From: Campylobacterales bacterium
GTDB taxonomy: Bacteria > Campylobacterota > Campylobacteria > Campylobacterales > Sulfurimonadaceae
Length of the DNA: 64,000 nucleotides
Assembly: GCA_026390075.1 (NCBI GenBank)
Contig: JAPLGP010000055.1
Span: forward strand, 1 to 64,000
Direction of reading: 5' to 3'
Part shown: positions 8,635 through 16,579 of the stretch, in pieces
Numbering within the stretch: the stretch's first letter is position 1
Layout of the letters: each line of letters opens with the position of its first letter
Made by a program: the position numbers and the translations under genes
The notes under the pieces: model-generated
Seen by the model: only the letters and a program-made list of their open reading frames with translations
Told to the model about the DNA's origin: nothing
Databases searched by the model: none

Positions 8635-9594
8635 CTAGTATTTTAGCCCTATTTTTCTTAGTGCTTTATTTATATTTTTAATTTGAGTATTCTTATTTCT
8701 ACACCAATTTGGCGCAAGTAGTGAATCATCATCTATCCCTGCTGTTACTCTTTGTACTGAAACATGCTTTGGTTTCATCTTAATTGATTTTACTAACACA
8801 TCTAAATACTCTTCTTCACTGATAGGAGTAAAAGTGCTATTAGCAAAATCATTTGCAAGTGCAGTTTTCTTGACAACATATAAAGGATGATACTTTACCG
8901 AGTTTATTCCCCACTCATAAGCTTGTTTAGAAGTCTCAAGCATCATCTCTTGGCTTTCAGCAGGTAATCCAAAGATAAGATGTCCACAAACATTTAAACC
9001 TTTACTTTTTGCTTTATTTATCCACTCTTTCACATTTGCACTATCATGACCGCGATTGATTTTTTTTAAAGTTTCATCATATACTGACTGAATTCCAAAC
9101 TCTATCCAAATCTCTTTCTCTTCACTCAATTTTGCGAGATAATCAAGTGTTTCTTCAGTGATACTATCGGAGCGAGTGCCAATACTAAGACCCACAACAT
9201 CAGGAAATGAGAGAGCTTTTTCATAAAGAGCTTTAAGTGTTTCAAATGGAGCATAAGTATTTGTAAAAGATTGGAAATAGACGATAAATTTTTGAGCACC
9301 ATACGCATCTTTTTGTCTGTTACTTATGGCATTAAATTGAATGGAGAGTTGTTGGAGCTGTTTTTCTAGGAATGGATTTTCTTTTGAATGAAGGTTTAAA
9401 TGAAAACCTTTTAGTTCTTGTATTTGATTTGTACTCGCACTAAAAGAGTCGTTTTCACAAAAAGTGCATCCACCTTTTGCGACTGTTCCATCTATATTTG
9501 GACAAGTAAAACCAGAGATATTTATGCCTACTTTATAGACTTTGCAACCAAATTTATTACTAAGATAGTTGCCGTAGGTATAAATTTGTTCCAT
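8635..9594 (-). CDS. Radical SAM protein, TIGR01212/YhcC-like family
   Basis: A 319-aa iron-sulfur enzyme. The cluster motif sits in CPNIDGTVAKGGCTFC (about residues 30-45), with the final CxxC typical of this subfamily. A TIM-barrel region follows (FQSFTNTYAPFETLK, EFGIQSVYDETLKKINRGHD, HLIFGLPAE). The family is conserved and of poorly defined function. The ATG at 9594 (MEQIYTYGNYL) is chosen because it begins two bases after the purF stop and matches the family N-terminus; an ORF start at 9633 would overlap purF. It probably forms one transcript with purF. Confidence 0.85.
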   Translation of the reverse strand: MEQIYTYGNYLSNKFGCKVYKVGINISGFTCPNIDGTVAKGGCTFCENDSFSASTNQIQELKGFHLNLHSKENPFLEKQLQQLSIQFNAISNRQKDAYGAQKFIVYFQSFTNTYAPFETLKALYEKALSFPDVVGLSIGTRSDSITEETLDYLAKLSEEKEIWIEFGIQSVYDETLKKINRGHDSANVKEWINKAKSKGLNVCGHLIFGLPAESQEMMLETSKQAYEWGINSVKYHPLYVVKKTALANDFANSTFTPISEEEYLDVLVKSIKMKPKHVSVQRVTAGIDDDSLLAPNWCRNKNTQIKNINKALRKIGLKY

Positions 9595-9596
9595 AT

Positions 9597-10940
9597 TTAA
9601 ACTATGTATTCGCCTGTAAAACAAGCAGTACAATAATCATTTGATGTGTTGTTTACACTTCTTAAAAGTCCAGCAGGATCAAGATATGCTAAAGAATCTG
9701 CTTCAATAAATTCACAAATTTCATCTACTGTCATATTTGCAGCAATAAGTTTTTCTTTGTCAGGCGTGTCAACACCATAAAAACAAGGGTCTGTGGTCGG
9801 TGGGCTTGATATTCGCATGTGAACTTCACTTGCACCCGCTTCTTTTAACATCTTTACGATGCGTCTTGAAGTCGTTCCACGAACAATAGAATCATCGATA
9901 ACTATGATTTTTTTACCTTTTATAGTGTCTGTCATAGGAGAGAGTTTCATCTTCACTTTTAAGTCTCGCATCTCTTGTGTTGGCTCAATAAATGTTCTTC
10001 CGATGTAGTGATTTCTCATAATTCCCATTTCATAAGGAATGCCACTCGCTTGAGAATATCCAATAGCCGCAGGAACACCGCCATCTGGAACAGGTATAAC
10101 CATATCTGCTTCGACAGGTTTTATTTTTGCAAGTTCGATACCCATGTTTTTTCTCATCTGATATACACTCTGACCAAATACTTTTGAATCAGGTCTAGCA
10201 AAATAAACATATTCAAAAATACATCTTTTTGGAGTCGGCTCAAAAACTTTTATAGATATTGGCGCTTTGTCTTCTTCAAAAATCAGAAGTTCTCCAGGTT
10301 CTACATCACGAATAAAAGTAGCACCGATTAAATCAAAGGCACATGTTTCACTCGCTACGACATAACCGCCATTTGCAATGCGACCAAGACTTAGAGGACG
10401 AAAACCGTGACGGTCACGCATAGCAAACATTTTTGTTCTGCTTAAAAATACTAATGAAAAAGCACCCTCAATTCTGTTCACAGCATCTATAATTCTATCG
10501 ATGAGTTTCTCTTTTTCACTTTTTGCTATGAGGTGAATAAGATTTTCTGTATCCATAAATGTTTGAAAAATTGCACCTTTTTTGATAAGTGCATCACGAA
10601 CTTCTTGAGCGTTTGTTAAGTTTCCATTGTGAACAATGGCCATTTCGCCTAAGTCATACCTTGCAAAAACAGGCTGTGCATCAAGGATTGAGTCATCTCC
10701 TGCTGTTGAGTAGCGTGTATGACCGATGGCACTTGTTCCACTGAGTGTTTTGAGTTTTTGTTCATTAAAAACTCGCATTACTAAACCACGGTTTTTGATA
10801 GTATGAAGTTTAACTCCATCAGAAGAGCTTATACCAGCTGCCTCTTGACCACGGTGTTGCAGAGCGTGAAGAGAAAAATAAGCAAGTTTAGAAGCTTCTT
10901 TGTGTCCAAATATACCGACAACTGCACACTTTTCATTCAT
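9597..10940 (-). CDS. purF: Amidophosphoribosyltransferase
   Basis: A 447-aa enzyme for the first committed step of purine synthesis (PRPP + glutamine to phosphoribosylamine). The N-terminal Ntn-type glutaminase domain begins MNEKCAVVGIFGH, so Cys5 would be the nucleophile after removal of a four-residue propeptide. GHTRYSTAG and HNGNLTNA follow. The phosphoribosyltransferase domain has the PRPP loop VIDDSIVRGTTSRR (near 345). The start at 10940 is chosen because the upstream ATG at 11006 would put 22 extra residues before the nucleophile Cys. Confidence 0.95.
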   Translation of the reverse strand: MNEKCAVVGIFGHKEASKLAYFSLHALQHRGQEAAGISSSDGVKLHTIKNRGLVMRVFNEQKLKTLSGTSAIGHTRYSTAGDDSILDAQPVFARYDLGEMAIVHNGNLTNAQEVRDALIKKGAIFQTFMDTENLIHLIAKSEKEKLIDRIIDAVNRIEGAFSLVFLSRTKMFAMRDRHGFRPLSLGRIANGGYVVASETCAFDLIGATFIRDVEPGELLIFEEDKAPISIKVFEPTPKRCIFEYVYFARPDSKVFGQSVYQMRKNMGIELAKIKPVEADMVIPVPDGGVPAAIGYSQASGIPYEMGIMRNHYIGRTFIEPTQEMRDLKVKMKLSPMTDTIKGKKIIVIDDSIVRGTTSRRIVKMLKEAGASEVHMRISSPPTTDPCFYGVDTPDKEKLIAANMTVDEICEFIEADSLAYLDPAGLLRSVNNTSNDYCTACFTGEYIV

Positions 10941-11184
10941 ATTTTCAAGCAATTTGTATATCCTTAGAAGAGATAGATAAGTAAAATAATTCGCAATTAT
11001 ACTCACTAAAACCTATATAAAACTTATGATATTTATTTGAATAAGAAAAGAAAGGTAGTTTGCACATGCCAACTCTTTGAGAATTATTTTCCACATGCCA
11101 AACAATTATTCGGCATGTGGAAATATAAAAGTGGAACTTGTTTTGCTTAATCACAGTAAAAAATATCCAAACAAGGTAGGTGAT
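10941..11184. other. Divergent intergenic region purF / J-domain gene
   Basis: A 244-bp AT-rich stretch holding both promoters. I see no unambiguous -10/-35 pair. It contains an inverted pair of the GGCATGTGGAA motif and, just upstream, a one-mismatch copy at about 11060-11070 (TTGCACATGCC). Confidence 0.6.
11089..11122. repeat. Inverted pair of the GGCATGTGGAA motif (12-base spacer)
   Basis: TTCCACATGCC at 11089-11099 and GGCATGTGGAA at 11112-11122. The pair lies between two divergent genes, where a transcription terminator is not expected. This argues that the motif has a role other than termination. Confidence 0.85.
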
Positions 11185-11988
11185 ATGGAAATTGTTTTAC
11201 GCAATAATCTTATTCTTATCACGACGGGATTCGATACTTTAAATACGAAATGGATGACAGATTTTTTAAATCATCACGCTCGTGGTATGCTATTTTTACC
11301 AAAGGCTGTTTTAGTCTTTAGAAATGAAACACTTAAAGAAATCAGAGAAGAATTTTTACACGAACTGAGTGCTTTTCATGCTAAAACACATGATTTTTCG
11401 CATGAGTTTTTTCTTCGTTCTATGCTTCGTTATGGAACGCAACCTATCAAAATAGAGCTTGACAAACTTCAAGAGCCTGAAAATGTTAAAGTGCATCTTT
11501 ATGCCTACGATAAAGACACCGTTCTTATCTCATTGGACTCTCCAAATTTATGGGTTTTAAACTATCTTCGTTCACAACTTGAAGTCTATGTTGAGCGAGG
11601 AACTGACCAATCTTTGGTGATTGATGTGTCCGATTATAAAGCAAAAGCACGGCTTGAGAGAGCTTTAAACAAACGGCATATTTTACACTATCAGATTCAA
11701 TATACTTACGACAACCATTTTATGAGTAAGTTGTATTCAGATTTTGCAAGTTTTAGTTTTGGTGATTTGTGTAAAAATCAAGAAGAGGATGAGACTGTTC
11801 AGTTTTACACAGTTCTTGAATGTCCAGTGGGTGCGAGTCAAGATGCACTGAAGAAGAGCTACAAAAAACTAACAAAAGTCTATCATCCTGATAAAATATT
11901 TAATGAAAAGCCCCACATGGTGCAACACTATACGCAGAAATTTCAGCTTTTACAAGAGGCATATACGGCACTCCGCATAGTTTCATAA
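11185..11988 (+). CDS. J-domain (DnaJ-like) protein with a large N-terminal region
   Basis: A 267-aa protein. The C-terminal 65 residues form a J domain: QFYTVLECPVGASQDALKKSYK, then YHPDKIF with the HPD tripeptide that stimulates DnaK. The first 200 residues match no domain I recognise; they contain a plausible alpha/beta fold (LILITTGFDTLNTKWM, VLISLDSPNLWVLNYLRS). A C-terminal J domain is the reverse of canonical DnaJ and suggests a specialised co-chaperone. The ATG at 11185 follows AGGTAGG; an ORF start at 11077 would run through the inverted motif pair and is unlikely. Confidence 0.8.
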   Translation: MEIVLRNNLILITTGFDTLNTKWMTDFLNHHARGMLFLPKAVLVFRNETLKEIREEFLHELSAFHAKTHDFSHEFFLRSMLRYGTQPIKIELDKLQEPENVKVHLYAYDKDTVLISLDSPNLWVLNYLRSQLEVYVERGTDQSLVIDVSDYKAKARLERALNKRHILHYQIQYTYDNHFMSKLYSDFASFSFGDLCKNQEEDETVQFYTVLECPVGASQDALKKSYKKLTKVYHPDKIFNEKPHMVQHYTQKFQLLQEAYTALRIVS

Positions 11989-11996
11989 ATAGCCTT

Positions 11997-12941
11997 TTAG
12001 AGAGTAAAAAAATCTTCAATCAGCTCATTCTTGGAGCTAAGTTTTACAAGTGCGCTAAACTCTTTTGAGCTGTAAAGTGCCAAATTTTTTCCTGCAAGTG
12101 TTTCAAGCTCTTTTGAAAATCCTCTTTTTGAAAAAAGTACAATTTGTGTAGGCTCAATACCCAGCTTGTCACATTTTTGCTCCAACTTATGCAACTCTTT
12201 TTTATTGACTAAATGATTTGTCCATTTGCACTCTGCGACATACACTTTTTCATTACTCGTGAGTGTCAAGATATCTATCTCAACCTTCGCATCCCAATAA
12301 CTTCCAGAGCTTATAATTTGTGAATCTCTAAGATGATAATTGAGCAAAATTTCGGAAAGCTCTTCAAAAACTAAACTTGTATAGCTGTTATTTTTACTTT
12401 CAAAATTTTTGAGAATATTTACAAATTTTTTTTCTTCTATCTCTTTTGTAAAAGGTGCAATAAAATAGAACCAAAACCTTAAAAAAGGCTGTGTAAAAAG
12501 AACTTTGTGTGAAATTCTATGTCTTGCTACTTCTCTTTTGAGTTTGCCATTTGGATTTAAACTTCTCGCTGGTTCTTCTCTGGAATACTCTATTTGAATA
12601 AGACCTTTTTCTTGCAGAAAGTTGAGTGCTGCTCCGCCATTTGCGTTATTGAGATGTGCTCTGTTAAAGGCTGAAAATATTTTTCTATCTCCAATAGCAA
12701 GGGCTCTTAAAAGTCGTTTGTTATTTTTATTGCCAAGGGTGAGTTGCTCTATTTTTGCGTTTAACATGTCAAAATTTTGAAGGATTAACTTTTCAACAAG
12801 AAGTGCGATAGGTTTACTTGTATTTATTTCCCAGCCAAGTCCGCCAAAGACAGAAAAATATTCTATCTGAAGCTCCATATCATCAGGATAATTTTTAAAA
12901 TAAAAAGAACGAAATTGATCTATGAGTTTGCTATTTGTCAT
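11997..12941 (-). CDS. DUF234-like protein with PD-(D/E)xK nuclease-type fold
   Basis: A 314-aa protein. The C-terminal third holds VEIDILTL followed by VYVAECKW, the D...ExK arrangement of PD-(D/E)xK nuclease-like domains, as in the DUF234 region of some archaeal-type ATPases. The middle looks like a winged helix (FNRAHLNNANGGAALNFLQEKGLIQIEY). No P-loop ATPase domain is present, so this is a stand-alone C-terminal module or a distinct relative. Eight bases separate it from the convergent J-domain gene. Nuclease activity is inferred only from the motif. Confidence 0.65.
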   Translation of the reverse strand: MTNSKLIDQFRSFYFKNYPDDMELQIEYFSVFGGLGWEINTSKPIALLVEKLILQNFDMLNAKIEQLTLGNKNNKRLLRALAIGDRKIFSAFNRAHLNNANGGAALNFLQEKGLIQIEYSREEPARSLNPNGKLKREVARHRISHKVLFTQPFLRFWFYFIAPFTKEIEEKKFVNILKNFESKNNSYTSLVFEELSEILLNYHLRDSQIISSGSYWDAKVEIDILTLTSNEKVYVAECKWTNHLVNKKELHKLEQKCDKLGIEPTQIVLFSKRGFSKELETLAGKNLALYSSKEFSALVKLSSKNELIEDFFTL

Positions 12942-12950
12942 GTGGAAATT

Positions 12951-14222
12951 CTAGCATAATTCGCTTCCCCATTTCAATGTATCGATGCCATATTTCTCTT
13001 TTAGCTTTTGAGAGAAATCTGTCAGCTTTTTCATCTTTTGCTCCTCAGCAAATCCTATGAGTGAAAGCTCTTTTTTGGAGTCTCTTGTGAAGCTTGAGCA
13101 GTTTATGCTTAGCCTGATGACGCAAAGTCGCCTTTGATTATCCGCTTCATTAAAAAGAGCCAAACATAAAGAGTCAAACTTTTTTTCTGTAAATATTTCA
13201 CATAGAGAGATGTTTTTATGCGATTTTTGGTTCATCTCATAGTCTATGCTGAGATGAAAAACAGTAGGAATGACTTCAAGTTTTAAAATCGCAAAACTAA
13301 GATGGCGTGCCAAAATATGCACTCTTCGACGCAGTTCGGCTCTCTCGTACAGAGGGTCAAAAGTACGAGATATTCCTATGGATTTTCTTTGGTGTGAGGT
13401 TTGAATGGGTGCATCGCTCAGACCGCTTACTCTTTTGTACAGCTCTTTTGCATACGCTCCCCATGACTCAACTGTGCCTCTTCGTGCCTTTAAATCGCCT
13501 AAAGTATGGATTTGAGCAGATTTGAGTTTTTTACTCATCCTTCGTCCGATTCCTGCAAAAGCATCTACTTTTATGGAATTTACAAAGATGTTCTCGGCAT
13601 GTGGATAGATGGTTTTGCATCCAAAAGGTTTGGCGTAAGTTGTTGCTAGTTTTGCGATGTAGCGTGTGTTTGCTGCACCGATGGAGACGGGGAGTTTTAG
13701 CTCTTTTTTTATCTCATGGCGGAGATTATCGATAAAGTGAGGAATGTCCTCATCCTCTATCCATCCGCTCAAATCTCCATAAAATTCATCAATACTTGCC
13801 TGTTCAATGAGTGGAATTTTCGTTTGTAAAAATGCATGAAGTTCATGAGAGAGTTTTTGGTAAAGTGACATATTGGGTGCTTTGATGATGAGTTGCGGGC
13901 ACAAACTCAGGGCTTCTTTGATACTCATAGCAGTTTTTACACCATACTTTCTTGCTTCATAACTTGAAGTAGTGAGAATCCCTCGAATGCGTCCGTCACT
14001 ATCTCTAAAAGCATCTTTGTCATCACTCTCTTCATAAGTTTTGAAAAAAGTTGGCACAAAAGAGCCAGAATTTTCTAAATTGATGCTCTGATTTTTCGCC
14101 TCTTTGTTAAAAATCTGCGTATCACTTCTTCCACCAATAGCAACGGGCTTATGTTCGAGAGAAGGGTCAACAATTCTTGCACAAGAGACAAAAAAACAGT
14201 CGATATCTATATGTATTTTCAT
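12951..14222 (-). CDS. Y-family DNA polymerase (DinB/ImuB-like)
   Basis: A 423-aa translesion polymerase. It starts MKIHIDIDCFF with the first catalytic Asp. SSYEARKYGVKTAM, QASIDEFYGDLS (second Asp and Glu) and a helix-hairpin-helix region (FAGIGRRMSKKLKSAQIHTLGDLK) follow. Between the first strand and SSYEAR is an insertion of roughly 35 residues that canonical DinB lacks. I see no clear QLxLF-type sliding-clamp motif at the C-terminus. The start at 14222 is preferred over 14270 because the family begins at MKIHIDID and the upstream stretch contains an intergenic motif copy. One copy of that motif also lies inside the gene, at 13596. Confidence 0.85.
   Translation of the reverse strand: MKIHIDIDCFFVSCARIVDPSLEHKPVAIGGRSDTQIFNKEAKNQSINLENSGSFVPTFFKTYEESDDKDAFRDSDGRIRGILTTSSYEARKYGVKTAMSIKEALSLCPQLIIKAPNMSLYQKLSHELHAFLQTKIPLIEQASIDEFYGDLSGWIEDEDIPHFIDNLRHEIKKELKLPVSIGAANTRYIAKLATTYAKPFGCKTIYPHAENIFVNSIKVDAFAGIGRRMSKKLKSAQIHTLGDLKARRGTVESWGAYAKELYKRVSGLSDAPIQTSHQRKSIGISRTFDPLYERAELRRRVHILARHLSFAILKLEVIPTVFHLSIDYEMNQKSHKNISLCEIFTEKKFDSLCLALFNEADNQRRLCVIRLSINCSSFTRDSKKELSLIGFAEEQKMKKLTDFSQKLKEKYGIDTLKWGSELC
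13596..13605 (+). repeat. GGCATGTGGA motif copy inside the Y-family polymerase gene
   Basis: Exact 10-base copy. It is read on the gene strand as Pro-His-Ala. Confidence 0.85.
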
Positions 14223-14240
14223 AGTTTGGATTATACATAG

Positions 14241-14251
14241 TTCCACATGCC
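14241..14251 (-). repeat. GGCATGTGGAA motif copy, intergenic
   Basis: Exact 11-base copy (TTCCACATGCC on the plus strand), 19 bases upstream of the polymerase start codon. Confidence 0.85.
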
Positions 14252-14300
14252 GAGGGTAAAAACTTGGCAAAATGAAAAATATTTTTCAATTTATTATTTT

Positions 14301-14346
14301 ATATGTATAAAAAATATGTATGTTATAATACTCATCAATCAAGGAG
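14301..14346 (+). promoter_or_regulatory. Probable promoter, operator and RBS of the toxin-antitoxin operon
   Basis: A perfect TATAAT (14324-14329) stands 24 bases before the antitoxin ATG. Immediately upstream are two direct copies of ATATGTAT (14301-14308 and 14314-14321, 13 bases apart) overlapping the -35 position. This is a plausible operator for the RHH antitoxin, since such proteins usually repress their own operon. An AAGGAG ribosome-binding site lies at 14341-14346. The operator role is inference. Confidence 0.6.
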
Positions 14347-14352
14347 TATGAC

Positions 14353-14586
14353 ATGACAATCAGAAAAAACTTTTTACTCGATGAAGAGATAGCAGAGCAT
14401 TTGGAAAAAATGGCGAAACAAAAAGGCATTACGCAGACTGAGGTCGTGAAAAACCTTATAGAACAAGAATATGAAGAGTATTCTAAAGAGGAAAAACTTG
14501 AAGCTATTTATCAGTTTGCAGGAAGTGGTTCTGGACTTTGGGGTGATTTGACTATTCAAGAAGTAAAGGCAAATTGGGATGTTTAA
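14353..14586 (+). CDS. Ribbon-helix-helix antitoxin
   Basis: A 77-aa protein. Its N-terminal 45 residues fit a ribbon-helix-helix DNA-binding fold (MTIRKNFLLDEEIAEHLEKMAKQKG, then TQTEVVKNLIEQEY). The acidic C-terminal tail, ending SGLWGDLTIQEVKANWDV, would wrap and inhibit the toxin. It overlaps the PIN-domain gene by eight bases, the usual sign of a coupled toxin-antitoxin pair. It would be a cytoplasmic DNA-binding dimer that represses its own promoter. Confidence 0.85.
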   Translation: MTIRKNFLLDEEIAEHLEKMAKQKGITQTEVVKNLIEQEYEEYSKEEKLEAIYQFAGSGSGLWGDLTIQEVKANWDV

Positions 14587-15019
14587 GAGTATTTTTTTGG
14601 ACGCCAATATTTTTATAGATGCAAATGATGAGGCAAGAGTAACTTACGAAAAAAGTTTGTCTCTTCTTGTATATCTTGCAGATAAACAGATAAAAATGTA
14701 CACAAGCTGTGACCTCATAACCACAATCTACTACATTCTTTCAAAAAAAGATAAACAAAAAGCACTGAGCAGTATCGAGCAGATAAACAAATTTTGTAAA
14801 GTCATAGAGTTTTCAAACAAAGAGATTGAAAAAACTTGTTTGCTTATGAGAGAAAACCCACAGTATAGTGATTTTGAAGACACTTTGCAATATGTATTGG
14901 CGAAAAAACAAAATTGCGAACTTATTATCTCTAATGACAAAAATTTTCATAGCGATGATTTGCCACTTATAAGCAGTGAAGATTTTTATAAAAAAGAGAT
15001 AGAAGGAAAAAATAGATGA
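14579..15019 (+). CDS. PIN-domain toxin (VapC-like ribonuclease)
   Basis: A 146-aa protein with the acidic residues of PIN nucleases: FLDANIFIDAND at the start, an Asp/Glu pair in YSDFEDTLQYVLA, and ISNDKNF late. VapC-type toxins cleave tRNA or rRNA when their antitoxin is degraded. The partner just upstream overlaps it by eight bases. Length is typical. The RNA target is unknown. Confidence 0.85.
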   Translation: MFKSIFLDANIFIDANDEARVTYEKSLSLLVYLADKQIKMYTSCDLITTIYYILSKKDKQKALSSIEQINKFCKVIEFSNKEIEKTCLLMRENPQYSDFEDTLQYVLAKKQNCELIISNDKNFHSDDLPLISSEDFYKKEIEGKNR

Positions 15020-15615
15020 TAAAGATATCTTATTTATTAGACTTCTTTCAAAACTCACTTGTTAGATTGCTTCACTGCGTTCGCAATGACAATCACTGCG
15101 TTCGCAATGACGGTCATTGCGAGGAGGAACGACGAAGCAATCTGAATCTTGCAAGTAGTTTATTAATTGTCATGCTTTTTTTTAGCGCATGTAGTGTGAA
15201 AAATTATGAGCAAACAAAAACAAAAGTTATCATCATAAAATCGCCGAAAATCAAGTTTGCAGATACTGGTTATGTGCGAAATAGTGATGAGAAAATCGAA
15301 CTTGAACTCTTTATGGCTGGGAAATGTATCGAAAAAATCAGCGTCAACCATCTTATCTGTGTGAGTGATGGGTGTATGAGCAAGTCTAGTTTTAACAAAG
15401 ATTATTTAAGTGCTTATTATGATGAAGATATTTTACAAAATATACTTTTAGGAACACCGATTTATGGCGGTAAAAATAGGGTAAAAACAGAAGATGGTTT
15501 TGAGCAAAACATAAAAGACGAGCATGTGGAAATAAGTTATAAAGTAATTCCACATGCCATACTATTTAAAGATAAAAAGAATAATATTATTTTTAATATA
15601 AAAGATACAGAGTAA
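15016..15615 (+). CDS. Lipoprotein with a palindromic repeat element inserted in its N-terminal coding region
   Basis: A 199-aa ORF whose start overlaps the PIN gene stop (ATGA). A hydrophobic segment (about 45-58) ends in LFFSAC, a lipobox with Cys59, so the mature part should be a lipid-anchored envelope protein. The stretch before the signal sequence (about residues 17-43) is coded by a repeat element and reads LLHCVRND...HCEEERRSN. The element is 78 bp, a multiple of three, and keeps the frame open. With so long and charged a leader it is unclear whether export still works. No other in-frame start with a usable signal sequence follows the element. The function of the mature domain is unknown. 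Confidence 0.65.
   Translation: MIKISYLLDFFQNSLVRLLHCVRNDNHCVRNDGHCEEERRSNLNLASSLLIVMLFFSACSVKNYEQTKTKVIIIKSPKIKFADTGYVRNSDEKIELELFMAGKCIEKISVNHLICVSDGCMSKSSFNKDYLSAYYDEDILQNILLGTPIYGGKNRVKTEDGFEQNIKDEHVEISYKVIPHAILFKDKKNNIIFNIKDTE
15065..15142. repeat. Palindromic repetitive element (REP/RPE-like) inside a coding region
   Basis: Ends are inverted: GATTGCTTC (15065-15073) and GAAGCAATC (15134-15142). Inside are two direct copies of CACTGCGTTCGCAATGAC (15073-15090 and 15094-15111, 21-bp period) followed by an inverted GTCATTGCGA (15113-15122). The same sequence class, translated as HCEE..SDEAI or HCVRND, is widespread as dispersed palindromic elements in many bacteria. This copy has inserted in the lipoprotein gene without breaking its frame. 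Confidence 0.85.
15548..15558 (-). repeat. GGCATGTGGAA motif copy near the 3' end of the lipoprotein gene
   Basis: Exact copy (TTCCACATGCC on the plus strand), read as Pro-His-Ala. A one-mismatch inverted partner (AGCATGTGGAA) lies 6 bases upstream at 15531-15541. Confidence 0.85.
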
Positions 15616-15623
15616 GGAAAACA

Positions 15624-16475
15624 ATGAGCAATAAGTTCGTAGGAGCACACACAAGTGCGAGTGGTGGAGTTTTTAATGCAGTGACAAATGCAGTGGCAAT
15701 CGGTGCAAAAGCATTTGCACTCTTTACAAAAAATCAAAGACAATGGAACGCTAAACCGCTGGATTCAGAGACGATTGATAAGTTTAAAAAAGCTTTAGAA
15801 GTAAGCAAAATTTTGCCAAAACACATACTTCCACATGACAGCTATTTGATAAATTTAGGGCATCCAGAAGATGAGGCAAGAGAGAAATCAATGGATGCTT
15901 TTTTGGATGAGGTGCAAAGATGTGAGCTTTTAGGGCTTGATAGACTTAACTTTCACCCTGGAAGTCATCTTAAAAAGATAAGCGAAGATGAGTGTTTGAG
16001 TAAAATTGCTGAGGCGATGAATGTTACTTTGGACAAAACAAGCGGAGTGAGTTTAGTGCTTGAAAACACCGCTGGTCAAGGAAGTAATCTTGGCTGGAGG
16101 TTTGAGCATCTCGCACAAATCATAGACAAAATCGAAGATAAATCTCGCGTGGGTGTCTGCATCGACACATGCCATATGTTTACTGCGGGGTATGACATAC
16201 GAACAAAAGAGGCGTATGATAAAACTTGGGCAGAGTTTGAGGGCATTGTCGGATTTAAGTATCTGATGGGAATGCACATCAACGATTCTAAGCCAGATTT
16301 GGGAAGCCATGTGGATAGACACCACTCTCTAGGACAGGGAAAAATAGGATTAGATGCTTTTAGATTTATTATGAATGATACACGAATGGATGATATTCCG
16401 CTTATACTCGAGACAATTGATGAAAGTATTTGGAGTGATGAAATAAAACTGTTATACTCCTTTGTTACGCACTAA
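15624..16475 (+). CDS. nfo: Endonuclease IV (AP endonuclease)
   Basis: A 283-aa TIM-barrel enzyme that nicks DNA at abasic sites in base excision repair. It begins [11 protein letters not shown]. The metal-ligand signatures are present: [30 protein letters not shown] and [25 protein letters not shown]. Length is normal. It lies eight bases after the lipoprotein gene with an AAGGA before the ATG, so it may share that transcript. Two hairpins follow its end. Confidence 0.95.
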   Translation: MSNKFVGAHTSASGGVFNAVTNAVAIGAKAFALFTKNQRQWNAKPLDSETIDKFKKALEVSKILPKHILPHDSYLINLGHPEDEAREKSMDAFLDEVQRCELLGLDRLNFHPGSHLKKISEDECLSKIAEAMNVTLDKTSGVSLVLENTAGQGSNLGWRFEHLAQIIDKIEDKSRVGVCIDTCHMFTAGYDIRTKEAYDKTWAEFEGIVGFKYLMGMHINDSKPDLGSHVDRHHSLGQGKIGLDAFRFIMNDTRMDDIPLILETIDESIWSDEIKLLYSFVTH

Positions 16476-16516
16476 AATGAGTGAAACCCATTTTAGTGGC
16501 AGGGACAAAAGTCCCT
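16471..16516 (+). terminator. Two adjacent hairpins after nfo
   Basis: ACTAAAATG (16471-16479) pairs with CATTTTAGT (16489-16497), a perfect 9-bp stem that includes the nfo stop codon. AGGGAC (16501-16506) then pairs with GTCCCT (16511-16516) across an AAAA loop. No long U-tract follows, so termination efficiency is uncertain. Confidence 0.5.
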
Positions 16517-16579
16517 ACAACCCCCTAAAGCTACATAAAACAAGTTTTATGAGATTTATATGAAAAAAAAAGGAAATTT

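Noticed and set aside
11077-11184. Longer N-terminus of the J-domain protein from an ATG at 11077
   Set aside because: It would translate the inverted motif pair; the ATG at 11185 has a proper ribosome-binding site.
15073-15111. Two 18-bp direct repeats as a CRISPR start
   Set aside because: The period is 21 bp with a 3-bp spacer, there are only two units, and an inverted arm follows. It is part of a palindromic element.
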